DNA of 64,000 bases, from positions 22,081,667 to 22,145,666 of the forward strand of contig JBBCBC010000007.1 in assembly GCA_037126765.1 (NCBI GenBank), written 5' to 3'. Shown here piece after piece: positions 12,535-21,842 of this stretch. Source of the stretch: Stenogyne calaminthoides (taxonomy: Eukaryota; Streptophyta; Magnoliopsida; Lamiales; Lamiaceae). The notes below the pieces were generated by a model. That model was not told the DNA's origin and ran no database searches. It was given only the letters and a program-made list of their open reading frames with translations. The first letter of the stretch is position 1. Each line of letters opens with the position of its first letter. The translations under genes were made by a program, and so were the position numbers.

Positions 12535-14216
12535 TCAGTTTGGTAACTATCTGTTCTAGCTACTCAGTCGTGCGGAATGGTTGGCCCTTTAGTTTATACT
12601 CGTTTTAAGCTTTGCTGAAAACCTTCCCTTTATGAAATAGTGATTAGGCTGTGATTCACTTATGCAATTTCAGTGGATTGATTCCAACTGAATATTAGTG
12701 AAAAATATGCTTTCTAAATAAAGAACACATCAATTATAGTGGTTCAGAGACTCAAGCTCCTAAGTCCACTCTCCCTGACTCTTCAGAGAAATTCACTATC
12801 AACTTCTGAGCTTTCTGACTACCTCGTAGTTTACTTACTCAACTCGGCCCTGAGTTTTCTGACTACTCCACGTAGTTTACTTACTCAACCCGACCTTGAG
12901 TTTTCTGACTACCTCCGTAGTTTACTTACTCAAAACACACACAAGCTTTCAGACTACCCCTGTAGCTTACTAACTTCTCCTCTAGAGTTTTCTGACTACT
13001 CCGCGTAGTTTACTAACTCTTTACAACTCTTCTCACCAACAAACACACTCCAACTACCTTCTCAAGGGTTTGGGGTTTCTCGGTTGGTTTCCAACTAGGA
13101 TGAGATATCCTTTATAATGAAGCACAATGCAAAGGGTTAGGATATCTCGACTAAGCTTTGGATAATTCTTATCAAGCTAGGCTTAGTATAGTGAGCTCTC
13201 TTCAATATAGAAGCACTTGGGAAATTCTAAGTTTTTCGAGTGCTTTAACTTTTGCAAGAATAAGTTTGAGCTCTTGAGTTGCGTATAAATTTCCCGTAAC
13301 CTTACAATGTAGAGGGTCACCAGTATTTATAGGCATACACCAAGGTCACTCTTGAAAACTATCCGTTGGAGAGATAGCTTCGTGAGTTTCCTCTTAAGGT
13401 GTGTGAGAAACGGCTATATTTAGGGTTTGAACCTCCCTAACACGTTTTAGGCAATAGCCTTTCACGTAGCCGGTCTTCACATTTTGCAGTCTGGAACTTT
13501 GTACATCTGACATCTTTTTCAGCGACCTGTCACTGTCAGTGTCAGTATGTTACAGTGCTGTCTTCCTCTTTTTGACTTTTGTCTCCAGTTAAAGGTAGAC
13601 ACCTTCAACGGCTCTTTTGGTTACAAACTCTGAGTTTGATATAACCTTAACAACACTTCTGACTTAGTTCCTTTTGTCTGCATTTGAATGTCTTGGCAAA
13701 TATCTATTTTCTAAGGAATCGCGATTTTCTCAGTATTGCATCCTTCAGATAGATATATTCAGTGCCTCGGAACATTCAGGTTCATACTGAGCATTCAGTA
13801 CATTACTGAGTCTTCAGTAATTACTGTGCCTTCAGTATTCTTGATCTTCAGTCTTCGGTCTTCAGTCTTGTGTCTTCAGAATCTTCTGAGTCTTCAGGGT
13901 CTTCTAAGTCTTTATAGTTTATACTGACTTATGTACTGAGTCTTCGTGCTGAGTCTTTAGTACCTTAGTATCCTACTGAGTCTTCAGTATCTCGGTTTCA
14001 CACTGAGTCTTCGGATACTTCAGAAACATACTGAGTTCTTCAGAGTCTTCAGAACCTATCCTGAACTATATCTGCTGACTATACATTTTGCAGATAACAT
14101 CCTGAGTACTCTAAAACTGAATCCTGACTCAACTATCAAGATCATTCTGATCATGTCATACTCAGGGGTTTTGGGATCTTAATCAAAATCATATATATTA
14201 AATTCATCTCCCAACA
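12535..14216 (-). repeat. E1 5' LTR (truncated)
   Basis: Collinear with 389-2136 of the other LTR, starting at the shared 'tcagtttggtaac'. It lacks the counterpart of 113-388. The outer end CCAACA (14211-14216) is intact and abuts the target duplication. Confidence 0.92.
12808..13020. repeat. 44-bp tandem repeat in E1 5' LTR
   Basis: Partner of the array at 702-915, with the same degenerate units carrying the CTAC/GTAG dyad. Confidence 0.75.
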
Positions 14217-14221
14217 TTAAC

Positions 14222-14453
14222 GATTTGTCGTGCTTGTGATTTGTCGTACTGGTCCTCTTTATATAAAGGACCTCACCTTTCATTGTAAGAAAAAGACTCT
14301 GGAATGTTTCCCTCATTCCACTTATATACCTACACCCACATTTCAGGGAAGAACTACGGTTCTTCCCGCAGTGTTCTTGTTCGATTTCTTATTTGTTTGG
14401 TTGTCAAATTCAACAAGCCACATCAGAATTCGTAAATTATTTGGCCGTCAACA
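14222..14453 (+). repeat. L2 5' LTR, right part
   Basis: Nearly identical to 19410-19640. It contains the TATA box at 14258-14270 and ends GGCCGTCAACA. It is split from bases 1-107 by E1. Confidence 0.9.
14258..14270 (+). promoter_or_regulatory. TATA box of L2 5' LTR
   Basis: TTTATATAAAGGA, identical in the 3' LTR (about 19443-19456). Core promoter of L2. Confidence 0.65.
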
Positions 14454-14472
14454 ATTGGCGCTAGAAGGAGGG
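14454..14472 (+). other. L2 primer binding site
   Basis: ATTGGCGCTAGAAGGAGGG directly follows the LTR end CAACA. It does not match initiator Met tRNA, unlike the copia elements here. I did not identify the tRNA. Confidence 0.75.
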
Positions 14473-14790
14473 TGTTATTGAAAAATTCGTCAAGAACAAC
14501 ATCGAATTTTCGAATCCAAATCCAAAAAATCTCAAGAACACCACCAACAAAAAATTCCTCAATAATCCCTCAAAAAATCCAACATACACAAACTCACATA
14601 GACATATACAGATACATACAAGAAAGAGAGGGGAAACGGCCGGTGGATCTCAAGCCAACCGCCGTGAATCACGCTGCACTGCCTTACCTCCGCCGCTACA
14701 GCTTCGAGCTTAACCGAAGGCCACCGCCGCCATCACCATCTTCGTCAAATAAAGTAGAGCAACCGCGAGCCATCACCGACTCGGCGCCAC

Positions 14791-14966
14791 CCGCCTCTGC
14801 CACCAGCACCGTCGCCGCTCCTCGGCGAAAAAGCTACCGCGCCGCCACCGCCTCTGCTCCAAAATCGACGCCGCGGCACCGCCTCTGCCACCAGCACCGT
14901 CGCCGCTCCTCGGGGAAAGCCACCGAGCCGCCACCACCTCTACCCCAAAATCGATCGCTGCACCGC
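14791..14966. repeat. 88-bp tandem duplication in L2 leader
   Basis: 'ccgcctctgccaccagcacc' occurs at 14791 and 14879, with similar flanking sequence. Confidence 0.75.
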
Positions 14967-15261
14967 ATCCGCCCGAAATCGACTCGGCCTTGCACCACCT
15001 CGCCACGAAATTGCAGCGCTGGCTTTCACCTCATATCCGGTAGCCGACACCTCCAGCTGACACCCCCACCGCGATTTTTCGCAAGCCACCAGCGTCGCCA
15101 TCGCCCTGGTCCCATCATCGTACCAACACTGTCGCCGCTCCACGGCGAAGCACAATATCACGGCGAAACAGAGTGGTGCGGTGCCGAGTTGAAGAATTTT
15201 GGACACGTGGGGTTGGAAGAGTTTCGGATCGTTTTCTGGACGCGTGGAAGTTTTTAAAACC

Positions 15262-15452
15262 TACTGGGCCAGGATAATTGTTGGGCTGGGGTTTTGGCTT
15301 GGGTTTAATACCCATTTTATGGGCCCAATTTTAATTAAAATTTTGGGCCCGGATTTAATTAATATTGGGGCCCAAGTAGCTGGCCTTATTTCATGAATGT
15401 GGGCCTGGGCTGTTGGTTGTTTAATTTTTGGGCCCGATTTTTTGGCCCAAGT
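15262..15452. promoter_or_regulatory. Cluster of TGGGCC/GGCCCA motifs
   Basis: About eight GGGCC or GGCCC words occur within 190 bp, several of them the palindrome GGGCCC. In plants GGCCCA/TGGGCC is the site II (TCP-type) promoter element. A regulatory role here is inference. Confidence 0.4.
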
Positions 15453-16093
15453 AAAAAAATAAATAAAAAAATGCAGCGCCAGCAGTTCGGGAGAAGAAAA
15501 TTAGACGAGCACCCGGAGCCTCGCGAGCTACTCAAAGAATCTATGGGTAGTCCTTTTACCCACTCCACCAGGTTTATTATGTTTATGTCCTCGTGGCTTT
15601 TCATTCATTCGTTTATTTTCATTTGTATTGCCCGTGCCTACGAAGAGGTCGCACCTAAGCCGGGCGACTCGAACAAAGATGAACGAGCCCAAGTCTATGT
15701 TCACCTGACAAACGAGTTGGTACTCTGATTCCCGCAGCAAAAAGCGAGTAATGGGTACGCAGTCGCAAAAGATGACTCGTACTTACAGATACCCACAGCA
15801 AAAGCGGGTGATGAGTGCGGGGTCGCAGCTAAATAAGACGGCCCTAGTACAAAGTGATCGAGCCTAAATAAGACGATCGCGAACCAAGAAAGGGGGGGTT
15901 CATAAAGTTAACCCATCTGGTCGCACCTAAATAAGACGATCAACTGATTGCAACATCAATAAGACAATCAAAAATGAAAGAAGTCAGGAGCGGGCATAGA
16001 CAAACACAATGTTCGAATTCATTCAGAAGAAAATGGGCACTACCGGCCAAATTACAAAAAAGCCACGTATACGATTATGCCCGCCTATTCGGC

Positions 16094-16422
16094 GCTGGCA
16101 ATACCGCCTTCTCGGCGATGATTATTCCCGCCTACTGGACGTAGGCACTACTGCCTTTTCGGCGACGATTATGCCTGCCTATTCGGCGTAGGCACTACCG
16201 CCTTTTCGGCGACGATTATGCCCGCCTATTCAGCGCAGGCAATACCGCCTTTTCGGGGACGATTATGACCGCCTATTCGGTGCAGGCAATACCGCCTTTT
16301 TGGTGACGATTATGCCCGCCTATTCAGCGATGATTATGCCCGCCTATTCGGCACAGGCAATATCGCCTTTTCGGCGATGATTATGCCCGCCTACTCGGCG
16401 CTGGCAATACCGCCTGCTCGGC
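16094..16422. repeat. 47-bp tandem array in L2
   Basis: Units start at 16117, 16164, 16211, 16258, 16305, 16329, 16376 and 16423. The period is exactly 47 except for one 24-bp half unit at 16305-16328. The consensus begins 'gacgattatgcccgcctatt'. No unique spacers, so it is not CRISPR. Confidence 0.92.
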
Positions 16423-17112
16423 GATGAGATCATCGGCTTTAACAGCGACGACCAGCCCACCTCCTCGGTTTCGGCTTTCCGCTAACTCGGCGATGTCCAG
16501 TCCGCCATTTTAGCGAAGTATTCTCCGCCTTCTCGGCGATGAGATTGTCATCTTTCACAGCGATGACCAGCCCGCCTCCTCGGCATTGGCTTTCCGCTAT
16601 CTCGGCGATGTCCAGTCCGTCGTTTTAGCAAAGTATTCTCCACCTTCTCGGCAATGAGATCATCGGCTTTCATAGCGACGACCAGCCCGCCTCCTCGGAG
16701 TCGGCTTTCCGCTATCTCGGCAATGTCGAGTCCGCCGTTTTAGCAAAGTATTCTCCACCTTCTCGGCGATGAGATCGTCGGCTTGCACAGCGACGACCAG
16801 CCCGCCTCCTCGGCGTCAGCTTTCCGCTATCTCGGCGATGTCTAGTCCGCCATTTTAGCGAAGTATTCTCCGCCTTCTCGGTGATGAGATCGTCGGCTTT
16901 CACATCGATGACTAGCCCACCTCCTCGGCGTTGGCTTTCCGCTATCTCGGCGATGTCCAGTCCGCCATTTTAGCAAAGTATTCTACGCCTTCTCGGCGAT
17001 GAGATCGTCGCCTTGCACAACGATGACCAGCCCGCCTCCTTGGCGTCAGCTTTCTGCTACCTCGTCAATGTCCAGTCTGCCGTTTTAGAAAAGTATTCTC
17101 CTCCTTCTCGGA
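16423..17112. repeat. 115-bp tandem array in L2
   Basis: Six units start at 16423, 16538, 16653, 16768, 16883 and 16998, each exactly 115 bp. Each starts 'gatgagatcgtcggcttt' and ends 'ccgccttctcggc'. The ends resemble the 47-bp unit, so the longer unit probably grew from the shorter one. Confidence 0.93.
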
Positions 17113-17401
17113 GATGAGATGTTGGCCCCTTGTTTCGGCGTGACCGGTCCGCCTCTATCAGCATTAACCTACTTGCCTTCATCGACTTTGGCTCTCTTGT
17201 GAGACCACACAGTCAGTCAGATGATTTATACAGGGTAAAGGTCGCAAACTGCTCGGACGTAAGTGGTCGACCACGAGAGCAAAATTTACTCCTATAAATC
17301 GCACAACTAGTAAGACGATCTGGACAGAGGAAAGTCGCAAACTGCTCGGCCATAAGTGGTCGACGATGAGAACAAACTCTCCTAGCTCCCTCAAGTATCT
17401 C
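17113..17401. other. L2 spacer between arrays
   Basis: No gene seen. It holds two diverged copies of a segment around 'gtcgcaaactgctcgg' (17247 and 17335). Confidence 0.5.
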
Positions 17402-17413
17402 TGGCTCTCTCAC

Positions 17414-17590
17414 GAGCCATCTCAGAAGACCTGCTCATCTCGAGCAGGATCCCATTCAGCTCTCTCTCATGAGCCATCTCAGAAGACCTGCTCATCTCGA
17501 GCAGGATCCCATTCGGCTCTCTCCGATGAGCCATCTCTGAAGACCTGCTCGTCTCGAGCAGGATCCCAAATGGCTCTCTCCGACAGCCAC
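17414..17590. repeat. 57-bp tandem repeat in L2
   Basis: Three units start with GAGCCATCTC at 17414, 17471 and 17528, a period of exactly 57 bp. Each includes 'catctcgagcaggatccca' or a close variant. Confidence 0.88.
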
Positions 17591-17635
17591 CCCCAAAGAC
17601 CATTTTCCCACGGGCATAAAAAGACTGGGTGATAA

Positions 17636-18990
17636 CGGGGGCTCCCCCGAAATCTGAGCATTAAAAAAGACTTCGTCTGACGGGGCTCTCCCAGAAGTCT
17701 ACGAGCACAAAAAAGACTCGTACGACGGGGCTCTCCCAGGAAGTACGGGCACAAAAAAGACTCATACGACGGGGCTCTCCCATGAAGTACGAGCACGAGA
17801 AAAAGACTTCGTCTGACCGGGGCTCTCCCCAGTAAGAGCTAAAAAAAAAGACTTATGCGATGGGGCTCCCCAAAGTACGAAACCTGAAAAAAAACTTCGT
17901 CTGACGGGGCTCCCAGTCACGAAAGCCAAAAGCCTTCGTTATTTTAGGGTTCCCCATTTGAAAGTCTGACCTGATTTCGTCTGATGGGGCTCTCCTCAAG
18001 TACAAGCCTGAGAAAAAAGACTTCGTCTGACGGGGCTCTCCCACGAAAGTCTGAAAAGACTTCGTCTGATGGGCTCTCAGGAAGTCTGCGAACCTGAAAA
18101 AAGACTTCGTCTGATGGGGCTCCCGCAAGTAGGGACGCGGAAAAGACTCAGTCTGTGGGGCTCCCCCAAAGCACGAGCCTGAAAGACTTCGTCTGACGGG
18201 GCTCCCAAGTACGAAAGACAAAGCCCTTCATCTGTGGGGCTCCCACGTCTGGGCCTGAAAAAGACTTCATCTGTGGGGCTCTCCCGAAATCTGAGCCTGA
18301 AAAAAGAATCGTGGGGCGGCCCCCATCTGCACCAGAAGCAAAAAAGACTTCGTCGATGGGGCTCCCGGCACGGAAAGTCTGTAAAAGACTCAGACGACGG
18401 GGTTCCCCTAAATCTGAAGAAAAAAGACTTCGTCTGACAGGCTCCCAAGTACGAAAGACAGAAAAAAAGACTTCGTCTGATTGGGCTCCCCAAGTAACGA
18501 AGCCAAAAAAAGACTTCAGATGTGGGGGCTCTCCCCCAAAATACGAAAGCCTGAGAAAGAAAGACTCATCTGACGAGGGGCTCTCCCGAAGTCTGAGCCG
18601 AGCAAAAAAAGACTCAGATCTGATGGGGCTCTCCCCAAAGCACGAGCCTGAAAAAAAAAGACTCGTCTGTGGGGCTCCCCGAATACGAGCCTGAAAAAAG
18701 ACTCATCTGATGGGGCTCCCAGCAAAGAAAGTAGAAAAAAAGACTCATCTGACGGGCTCTCCCGGCAATCTGAGCACAAAAAAGACTCATACGATGGGGC
18801 TCCCAAGTACAAAGCCTGAAAAAAAACTCAGTCTGACGGGGCTCTCTCCAAGCACGAAAGCAGAGAAAAAAAGGCTAAATACGATGGGGCTCTCCCCCGA
18901 AGTACGAGCACAAAAAAGACTCGTATGATGGGGCTCCCCTCAAAGTACAAGCACAGAAAAGACTCGTATAACGGGGCTCATCTCGAAGTA
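17636..18990. repeat. 44-50-bp variable tandem array in L2
   Basis: About 30 units of the type 'aaaaagacttcgtctgacgg' plus 'ggctctccc' plus 'aagtacgagc', with period varying between about 42 and 52 bp. Open frames here on both strands are by-products of the repeat. It leads directly into the 3' end of L2. Confidence 0.88.
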
Positions 18991-19177
18991 CGAGCACAGA
19001 CTAGATCGATGACGAGAGAAGGTAAGATCCTCTATGCAGGGGCTCATTCTGAACGATCAAGATCTTATACGACACCCGAGCAAGCTCGGAGGTAAACAAT
19101 GCGACTGCAGATGCAATAAAAGTTAAAATTTGGTCGAGACATGAAACAAGATCGAGCTCTAAACAACGTCACAGCCC

Positions 19178-19192
19178 GATCTTGGGGGCTAT
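19178..19192 (+). other. L2 polypurine tract
   Basis: GATCTTGGGGGCTAT immediately precedes the TGTTGTGC start of the 3' LTR. Confidence 0.75.
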
Positions 19193-19640
19193 TGTTGTGC
19201 TTAGATATATCACACGTCAACATCACCAGATTTATCACACGTCAGCAGGACAAATTATCACACGTCAGCAGGATAAATTATCACACGTCAGCAGGTCCCA
19301 CCGAGACCACGTGATTTGTCGTGCTTACGCATATGTTTTGTCATGCTTTATGCACATGACTTGTGGTGCTTATCGATTTGTCGTGCTTAACGATTTGTCT
19401 TACTTAACTATTTATCGTGCTTGTGATTTGTCGTGCTGGTCCTCTTTATATAAAGGACCTCACCTTTCATTGTAAGAAAAAGACTCTGGAATGTTTCCCT
19501 CATTCCACTTATATACCTACGCCCACATTTCAGGGAAGAACTACGGTTCTTCCCGCAGTGTTCTTGTTCAATTTCTTATTTGTTTGGTGGTCAAATTCAA
19601 CAAGCCACATCAGAATTCGTAAATTATTTGGCCGTCAACA
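19193..19640 (+). repeat. L2 3' LTR
   Basis: A 448-bp LTR with ends TGTTGTGC and GTCAACA. Its U3 holds four CACACGTCA words, then several 'gatttgtcgtgctta' repeats (about 19311-19435), then a TATA box. It is followed directly by element X sequence. Confidence 0.93.
19211..19290. promoter_or_regulatory. Four tandem ACGT-core sites in L2 U3
   Basis: CACACGTCA (reverse TGACGTGTG) starts at 19211, 19236, 19259 and 19282. The spacing is 25, 23 and 23 bp, about two helical turns. ACGT cores of this kind are bZIP binding sites in plants. Use as enhancers is inference. Confidence 0.55.
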
Positions 19641-19842
19641 GCATGTTCAGCTCATCAGTTTACATGGAACTCATCAGTCTCGTTTTATTCTGATCAGCCT
19701 CGTCTTCTCTTGATGAGTTTCCCCTTATCTTGTTACTTGTAAGAATACAACTAAGTCTAGAAACACAAGCTTTCTATACAACTTAGTTTGTCCTATTACA
19801 AGGTGTTTTGACATAATAATCAAAACTAAAATTATCCCAACA
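19641..19842 (-). repeat. Element X 3' LTR, part
   Basis: Ends CCCAACA at 19842 on the plus strand, next to a PPT. The remainder lies beyond the L2 insertion and outside the window. Confidence 0.7.
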
Positions 19843-19856
19843 ATTTCCCCCTTTTC
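19843..19856 (-). other. Element X polypurine tract
   Basis: The minus strand reads GAAAAGGGGGAAAT directly before TGTTGGGATAAT. Confidence 0.8.
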
Positions 19857-20033
19857 GATAATGATTCCAAAACTAAGTGAAATGATGAAGAATATTTGAT
19901 GCGTTTTTTTTAAATGGAAGATGATTGTCAGCCTCCATGAATTTTATAAAATTTATGCATTTTAAACTAAATGGGTTTTTAAAAAGATCAGTTCAGGTGG
20001 TCACATTAAAAGCTAGTGAACTTTTGAACTCCT

Positions 20034-20045
20034 GCTCTGGTACCA
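20034..20045 (-). other. Element X primer binding site
   Basis: The minus strand reads TGGTACCAGAGC, one base from the Met-tRNA PBS TGGTATCAGAGC. It is preceded by GGGACC, as in E3 and E4. Confidence 0.65.
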
Positions 20046-20122
20046 CTTCTTGGTCCCGAAAAAACCCGATTTAAAACCCGTAAAATCTCAATGAGAGGTG
20101 ACTTTAAATTTTTGTGAATGTG

Positions 20123-21703
20123 TGTTGGGAAATTTGTAGTTTTGATGGAAGTTCCAAAACAGATTGTAATTGGACCAGTCAGACATGTTAGCTGACTGAT
20201 GACTTATAATCAGGATAGGATGACCAACTGAGATGTATAGACAGCTGATGTATTAGATAGGTCACATATTGAGGGAGAACTCAATATGTATAGGTTAAGT
20301 CATGAAGAAGATCAGACAAGTCAGAAGATCAGAAGATCAGAAGATCAGACAGGTCAGAAGATCAGACAAGTCAGAAGATCAAATAGTCATATGATCAGGT
20401 GAAGACATGAAGCTGAAGACTCAGAAGAGCTGAAGATTAGATGACTACCAGAAGATCAAGACCAAAACACCAGAAGACCTACATCAGAAGAATGAAGAAG
20501 AGTCTGCTAGTTGTGCTAAGACAACTTGCATCTGAATACTCAATCAGGTAGACTGATCAGTCTTATCTGATCAGGTCAGCTCAATCGGGTGACAACTCAA
20601 GATTCACCAAGTCATACGAGCTCATCAGACAAGAAGAATGTCAACCTTAGTTGGTAAAGCAAACACTGAATACGTGTACTTGTTAACCAACGAAAATGAG
20701 ACATGTATGTATGGAGCTGACAATGCGGGATTTGGCGGATCACAGTCAAACGGCTAAAAAGGACAAACTTACATGCTTTCGGCCATGCCGCCTCTGTGCA
20801 CGTCATATCAAGCCTGCAATCCTACCTTAAATAGACCAAAATTCGAATTTCTCTCCAACGGCTAGTTCAATTTCGTGCCTATATATATGGGATCAAACCT
20901 TCATAGTAAGGTTACGAAAATAATCATCAAGCTCAAGCAAACAGAATTTCCGAACGAAGAACACAAAATCGAGAATATTTTCTAAATGTTCATCCCATAG
21001 TTCTTAGCACAAAAATCTCATCCTTTAGCTTTAGGCTAACCAAATACTAGGATAGATTTCCAGTTGGAACACAACAAATCTTATACCCAAACCAAAAGTT
21101 AGGTTAAGTTTGTTTAGCAAGATTTTAGACTAGGGTTTCTAGTTTCTGATTTCTGGGATTGGTTGAGTGAGAACTCTTGAAACATCTATTGTACTGTGTT
21201 GGACTAACACATTAAACTAAGTCCAGTTGATTAAGTTGGTGCCCTTGTTGATAGGGAAGAGTGGACGTAGGACAAGTTGTCCAAACCACTATAAAAATTA
21301 TGGTGTGCATTATCTGATTTACCTGCTTTACACATCTTGCACACTACTTGTTTCTGTATAACATGCATATTCTGAGTCTGGATCAGATTTTCACCAAGCA
21401 ACTGATTTGATCAGTTTGACACTTTGTCATCTGATTCAAAACAGATAACTTAGAATTCTGATTTAACAAACTGGTTTTTCACAAGGGTAAAACTTAGCTT
21501 CCGCACATCAGTTAAACTGATAGACACCGAACTGATTTGACCTTAGGCGATTAGTAAGTTGGATATCAGTCCAAACTAATTCACATGTACTCTAATCAGA
21601 TAACTTGCTATTCACGCCTGATTTCACGCAAAAGTTTTCAGAAGTCTATTCACCCCTCTCCTCTAGCCTTCTGCCCTCACAAAAAACCCGTTCGGGACCT
21701 ACA
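20123..21703 (+). repeat. E3 5' LTR
   Basis: 1,581 bp, TGTTGGGAAATTTG to GGGACCTACA. It contains short 'cagaagatcaga' repeats (about 20305-20390) and a TATA box. It pairs with 33123-34697. Confidence 0.95.
20879..20890 (+). promoter_or_regulatory. TATA box of E3 LTR
   Basis: CTATATATATGG, repeated in the 3' LTR near 33875. Core promoter for the genomic RNA. Confidence 0.65.
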
Positions 21704-21705
21704 AG

Positions 21706-21720
21706 TGGTATCAGAGCAGT
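21706..21720 (+). other. E3 primer binding site
   Basis: TGGTATCAGAGCAGT starts two bases after the LTR end. It is complementary to the 3' end of initiator Met tRNA, as usual for copia. Confidence 0.93.
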
Positions 21721-21842
21721 GGTTCTACGGACCACTGGCTTTGAGTATCATCGGTTCTTGAGGAAGAACCATTGTGGTCACTTGAACAGATCTTGAAAAA
21801 CCTGTTTTAAAAGTACATATGTTTACAAAACTCACATTCAGC

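Larger units (their letters stand above)
113..14216 (-). mobile_element. Copia retrotransposon E1 (SIRE-like), minus strand
   Basis: Order on the minus strand: truncated 5' LTR (12535-14216), gag, protease, integrase, RT, RNase H, ORF3, PPT, 3' LTR (113-2136). The ends are TGTTGG and CCAACA, with a 5-bp target duplication ttaac at 108-112 and 14217-14221, so the outer ends are a genuine insertion into the L2 LTR. The inner end of the 5' LTR, the PBS, the leader and the first part of gag are missing. All frames carry stops or shifts, so this copy is not autonomous. The extra ORF after pol and the roughly 2-kb LTR suggest the SIRE/Maximus branch. Confidence 0.92.
14473..16080 (+). other. L2 leader: GC-rich, no convincing gene
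   Basis: An open frame of 261 codons (14472-15257) is rich in Pro, Ala, Ser and Arg and contains an 88-bp duplication (14791-14966). It has no gag motif, so I treat it as leader sequence rather than a gene. From about 15262 to 15452 there is a cluster of TGGGCC/GGCCCA words in AT-rich DNA. From 15454 to 16080 I see only LARD leader sequence with short 'aataagacgatc' repeats and no gene. Confidence 0.55.
1..19640 (+). mobile_element. LARD-like LTR retrotransposon L2, interrupted by E1
   Basis: A plus-strand LTR element with 5' LTR (1-107 plus 14222-14453), PBS at 14454, PPT at about 19178 and 3' LTR 19193-19640. The LTR ends are TGTTG...CAACA. Its internal region of about 4.7 kb has no protease, RT or integrase motif and is mostly tandem repeats, which fits a large retrotransposon derivative mobilised in trans. 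The LTRs, PBS and PPT are seen directly. Assignment to Ty3/gypsy rather than copia is inference from the non-Met PBS and the 'ttgggggctat' PPT. E1 occupies 113-14216. L2 itself lies in the 3' LTR of element X. Confidence 0.8.
19641..20122 (-). mobile_element. Copia element X, 3' end and deleted interior
   Basis: Reading on the minus strand from 20122: the inner end of the 5' LTR (20048-20122, ending near GGGACCAAGA), a PBS TGGTACCAGAGC (20034-20045), about 180 bp without coding sequence, a PPT (19843-19856), and the start of the 3' LTR TGTTGGGATAAT (19842 downward). L2 interrupts the 3' LTR at 19640 and E3 interrupts the 5' LTR at 20123. The rest of the 5' LTR is at 34703-35569. No gag or pol remains, so X is an internal-deletion derivative or a deleted copy. 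Confidence 0.65.

Noticed and set aside
14472..15257. 261-codon frame as an L2 gag gene
   Set aside because: Low-complexity Pro/Ala/Arg composition, an internal 88-bp duplication and no gag or zinc-knuckle motif. It fits a LARD leader better.
17179..18928. Many open frames on both strands in the L2 arrays
   Set aside because: They arise from tandem units and give repetitive peptides in all frames with no domain.
16117..18990. CRISPR-like array
   Set aside because: Units are contiguous with no unique spacers, and the context is a plant retrotransposon.
20612..20806. Minus-strand frame in E3 LTR, repeated at 33607-33837
   Set aside because: Its apparent conservation is only that of the LTR pair.
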